Positions 33,563-34,370 of a stretch of DNA of 34,370 nucleotides are shown here, piece by piece (the stretch's first letter is position 1; every line of letters begins with the position of its first letter). The DNA is taken from contig JACPPM010000207.1 in NCBI GenBank assembly GCA_016191015.1, positions 1-34,370 on the forward strand, read 5' to 3'. Source of the stretch: Acidobacteriota bacterium (GTDB lineage Bacteria > Acidobacteriota > CAIWXX01). A program made the translations under genes and the position numbers. The notes under the pieces were generated by a model that was not told where the DNA came from, did not search any database, and saw nothing but the letters and a program-made list of their open reading frames with translations.

Positions 33563-33580
33563 CTTCTTTGCTCCTCTCTC

Positions 33581-34045
33581 CTACAGGTCAGTCTCGGCAT
33601 TGCCGGACGTGCGGTCCGCCGCCGCGCGGTCCGCCGCCGCGCGGTCCGCCGCCGCGAATGTTGCCTCGGCACCGACGCGCGAACGGCCCGCACCCTTCGC
33701 GGCCTTCTTCGCCTCCTCGCGCTGGCGCATCGCGATCCTCTTGGCCACCGCCTTCAACTCGAGGTCCGTTCGGACTGTCATGAACCGGATCACATCGTCG
33801 GTCTGCTTGAACTTGCGCTCGAGCTCGTTGATCGCGTCGGCTGCTCCGTCGACCACGAATAGGAAATAGTACCCTTCACGCTGCTTGGCCACGGCGTAGG
33901 CGAGGCGCCGCTTACCCCATTTCTCCATCTTCTCGAGCGCCGCGCCTTTCTTCTCGAGCGTCTTCTGCAGCGATTGAGCCAGCGCGTCGGCTTCCTCTTC
34001 CTGCAAATGCGGCGCGACGATGAAAATAACCTCGTACTTTCGCAT
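33581..34045 (-). CDS. rpsF: 30S ribosomal protein S6
   Basis: This 154-residue protein has a ferredoxin-like fold and forms the S6-S18 pair on the 30S platform. The core (MRKYEVIFIVAP, WGKRRLAYAVAKQREGYYFLF, DVIRFMTVR) spans about residues 1-100. The tail is extended by a basic helix and three copies of AAADR, encoded by an exact 15-base tandem repeat. AAGGAGG precedes the ATG. It heads the long minus-strand cluster, with a TATAAT about 85 bases upstream. The leader of about 75 bases could hold the known S6:S18 feedback site, but I cannot assign that structure. Confidence 0.97.
   Translation of the reverse strand: MRKYEVIFIVAPHLQEEEADALAQSLQKTLEKKGAALEKMEKWGKRRLAYAVAKQREGYYFLFVVDGAADAINELERKFKQTDDVIRFMTVRTDLELKAVAKRIAMRQREEAKKAAKGAGRSRVGAEATFAAADRAAADRAAADRTSGNAETDL
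33611..33655. repeat. 15-bp tandem repeat x3 in rpsF
   Basis: The unit GCGGTCCGCCGCCGC occurs three times without a mismatch and encodes AAADR repeats in the S6 tail. A perfect array suggests recent expansion by slippage. It keeps the frame. Confidence 0.9.
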
Positions 34046-34127
34046 CCCGTTCCTCCTTATGGCTATTCAGCCCCGGCCCTCATGGCACGGAGCAAGGAGT
34101 CTCGGCTGCCCTCAACTCCAGCGCGGC

Positions 34128-34133
34128 ATTATA
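34128..34133 (-). promoter_or_regulatory. Consensus -10 box of the rpsF cluster
   Basis: On the minus strand the sequence is a perfect TATAAT. It would start transcription near 34121, leaving about 75 bases of leader before rpsF. No strong -35 is seen. It probably drives the ribosomal-protein genes and much of the cluster behind them. Confidence 0.55.
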
Positions 34134-34266
34134 CCAGATGTGTGACGAAGAGGAACATGGCGCGCTTCGCGCGCAATTGGAATGGTGGAATGATGGAACA
34201 ATGGGTTCCGGAAGGGAGCAGCGGCGGGAATGGGGCTTCCTTGGCAATAGTCTCTTACAAGTTGCG

Positions 34267-34370
34267 TGTTGACACGAAATGGCAAGACTCTCGAGAGGGC
34301 GAGATCCTCCGAACCCCCTCTCAGGAAAGCAGGAAGGGAGGAATGCAGGAACGGAGCAGTCATCTCCGGA
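34267..34370. repeat. Second copy of the 1711-1813 repeat, cut by window end
   Basis: From TGTTGACACGAAATGGCAA to the window end the sequence follows 1711-1813 in the same orientation, with a few substitutions and one extra C in the CCCCC run. It holds the left arm of the CAGGAAGG-word palindrome; the right arm would lie beyond the window. The bases before it (34141-34266) hold another word series, GGAATGGTGGAATGATGGAAC, and no gene. Confidence 0.75.

Noticed and set aside
34046-34127. S6:S18 autoregulatory RNA in the rpsF leader
   Set aside because: The leader is about the right size, but I could not place the conserved stem and CCG bulge with confidence.

Overview
The window is a GC-rich, densely packed chromosomal segment from a Gram-negative (diderm) bacterium. 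The diderm call rests on an MCE/MlaD-MlaF-MlaE lipid transporter and two substrate-binding lipoproteins. Isoprenoid genes ispG, ispD and ispF point to the MEP pathway. The gene order rpsF-rpsR-rplI-dnaB-(alr)-mlaE-mlaF-mlaD-radA-PIN/TRAM-ispD-ispF and the word-like intergenic repeats fit Acidobacteriota or another deeply branching, mostly uncultured diderm phylum. That placement is a guess from gene order, not a demonstrated taxonomy.

Left part (1-5.3 kb): single genes separated by unusually long, repeat-filled spacers. They are an alpha-methylacyl-CoA racemase/CaiB-like enzyme, ispG, and on the minus strand an MnmA-like PP-loop tRNA thiolation enzyme. Three copies of a ~213-bp MITE-like element with 18-bp terminal inverted repeats lie here. 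One copy has a perfect 9-bp target-site duplication.

Middle (5.3-10.7 kb): a membrane-anchored phosphodiesterase/alkaline-phosphatase-fold protein is followed by an unrecognised membrane-anchored protein. That protein converges on a large YfhO-type membrane protein. The YfhO gene and a small SCP2 sterol-carrier gene diverge from overlapping -10 boxes.

Signalling block (10.8-18.3 kb, minus strand): a YhhN/lysoplasmalogenase-like membrane protein, two orphan family-5 substrate-binding lipoproteins, a sensor histidine kinase, a single-domain response regulator and a GGDEF-EAL protein. The last five are closely spaced or overlapping and may form a ligand-sensing chain with c-di-GMP as output. 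A DJ-1/PfpI gene is transcribed the other way.

Right part (19.1-34.1 kb, minus strand): one long run of genes with tiny gaps or overlaps: rpsF, rpsR, rplI, dnaB, an alanine racemase remnant, mlaE, mlaF, mlaD, radA, a PIN/TRAM protein, ispD, ispF, rlmB-like, uvrA and a GABA-type aminotransferase. It links ribosome, replication, repair, lipid transport and isoprenoid functions.

The least expected content is non-coding. Several unrelated short words (TTTGAAC, GTGCTGAG/GTGCTGGG, AATCTGCG, CAGGAAGG) are each built into inverted repeats in the spacers. Three of these lie against or within a few bases of stop codons, including a perfect 28-bp inverted repeat filling the gap between two converging genes. 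The other notable item is an alanine racemase gene that has lost its catalytic lysine region and about half its barrel but keeps an open frame.
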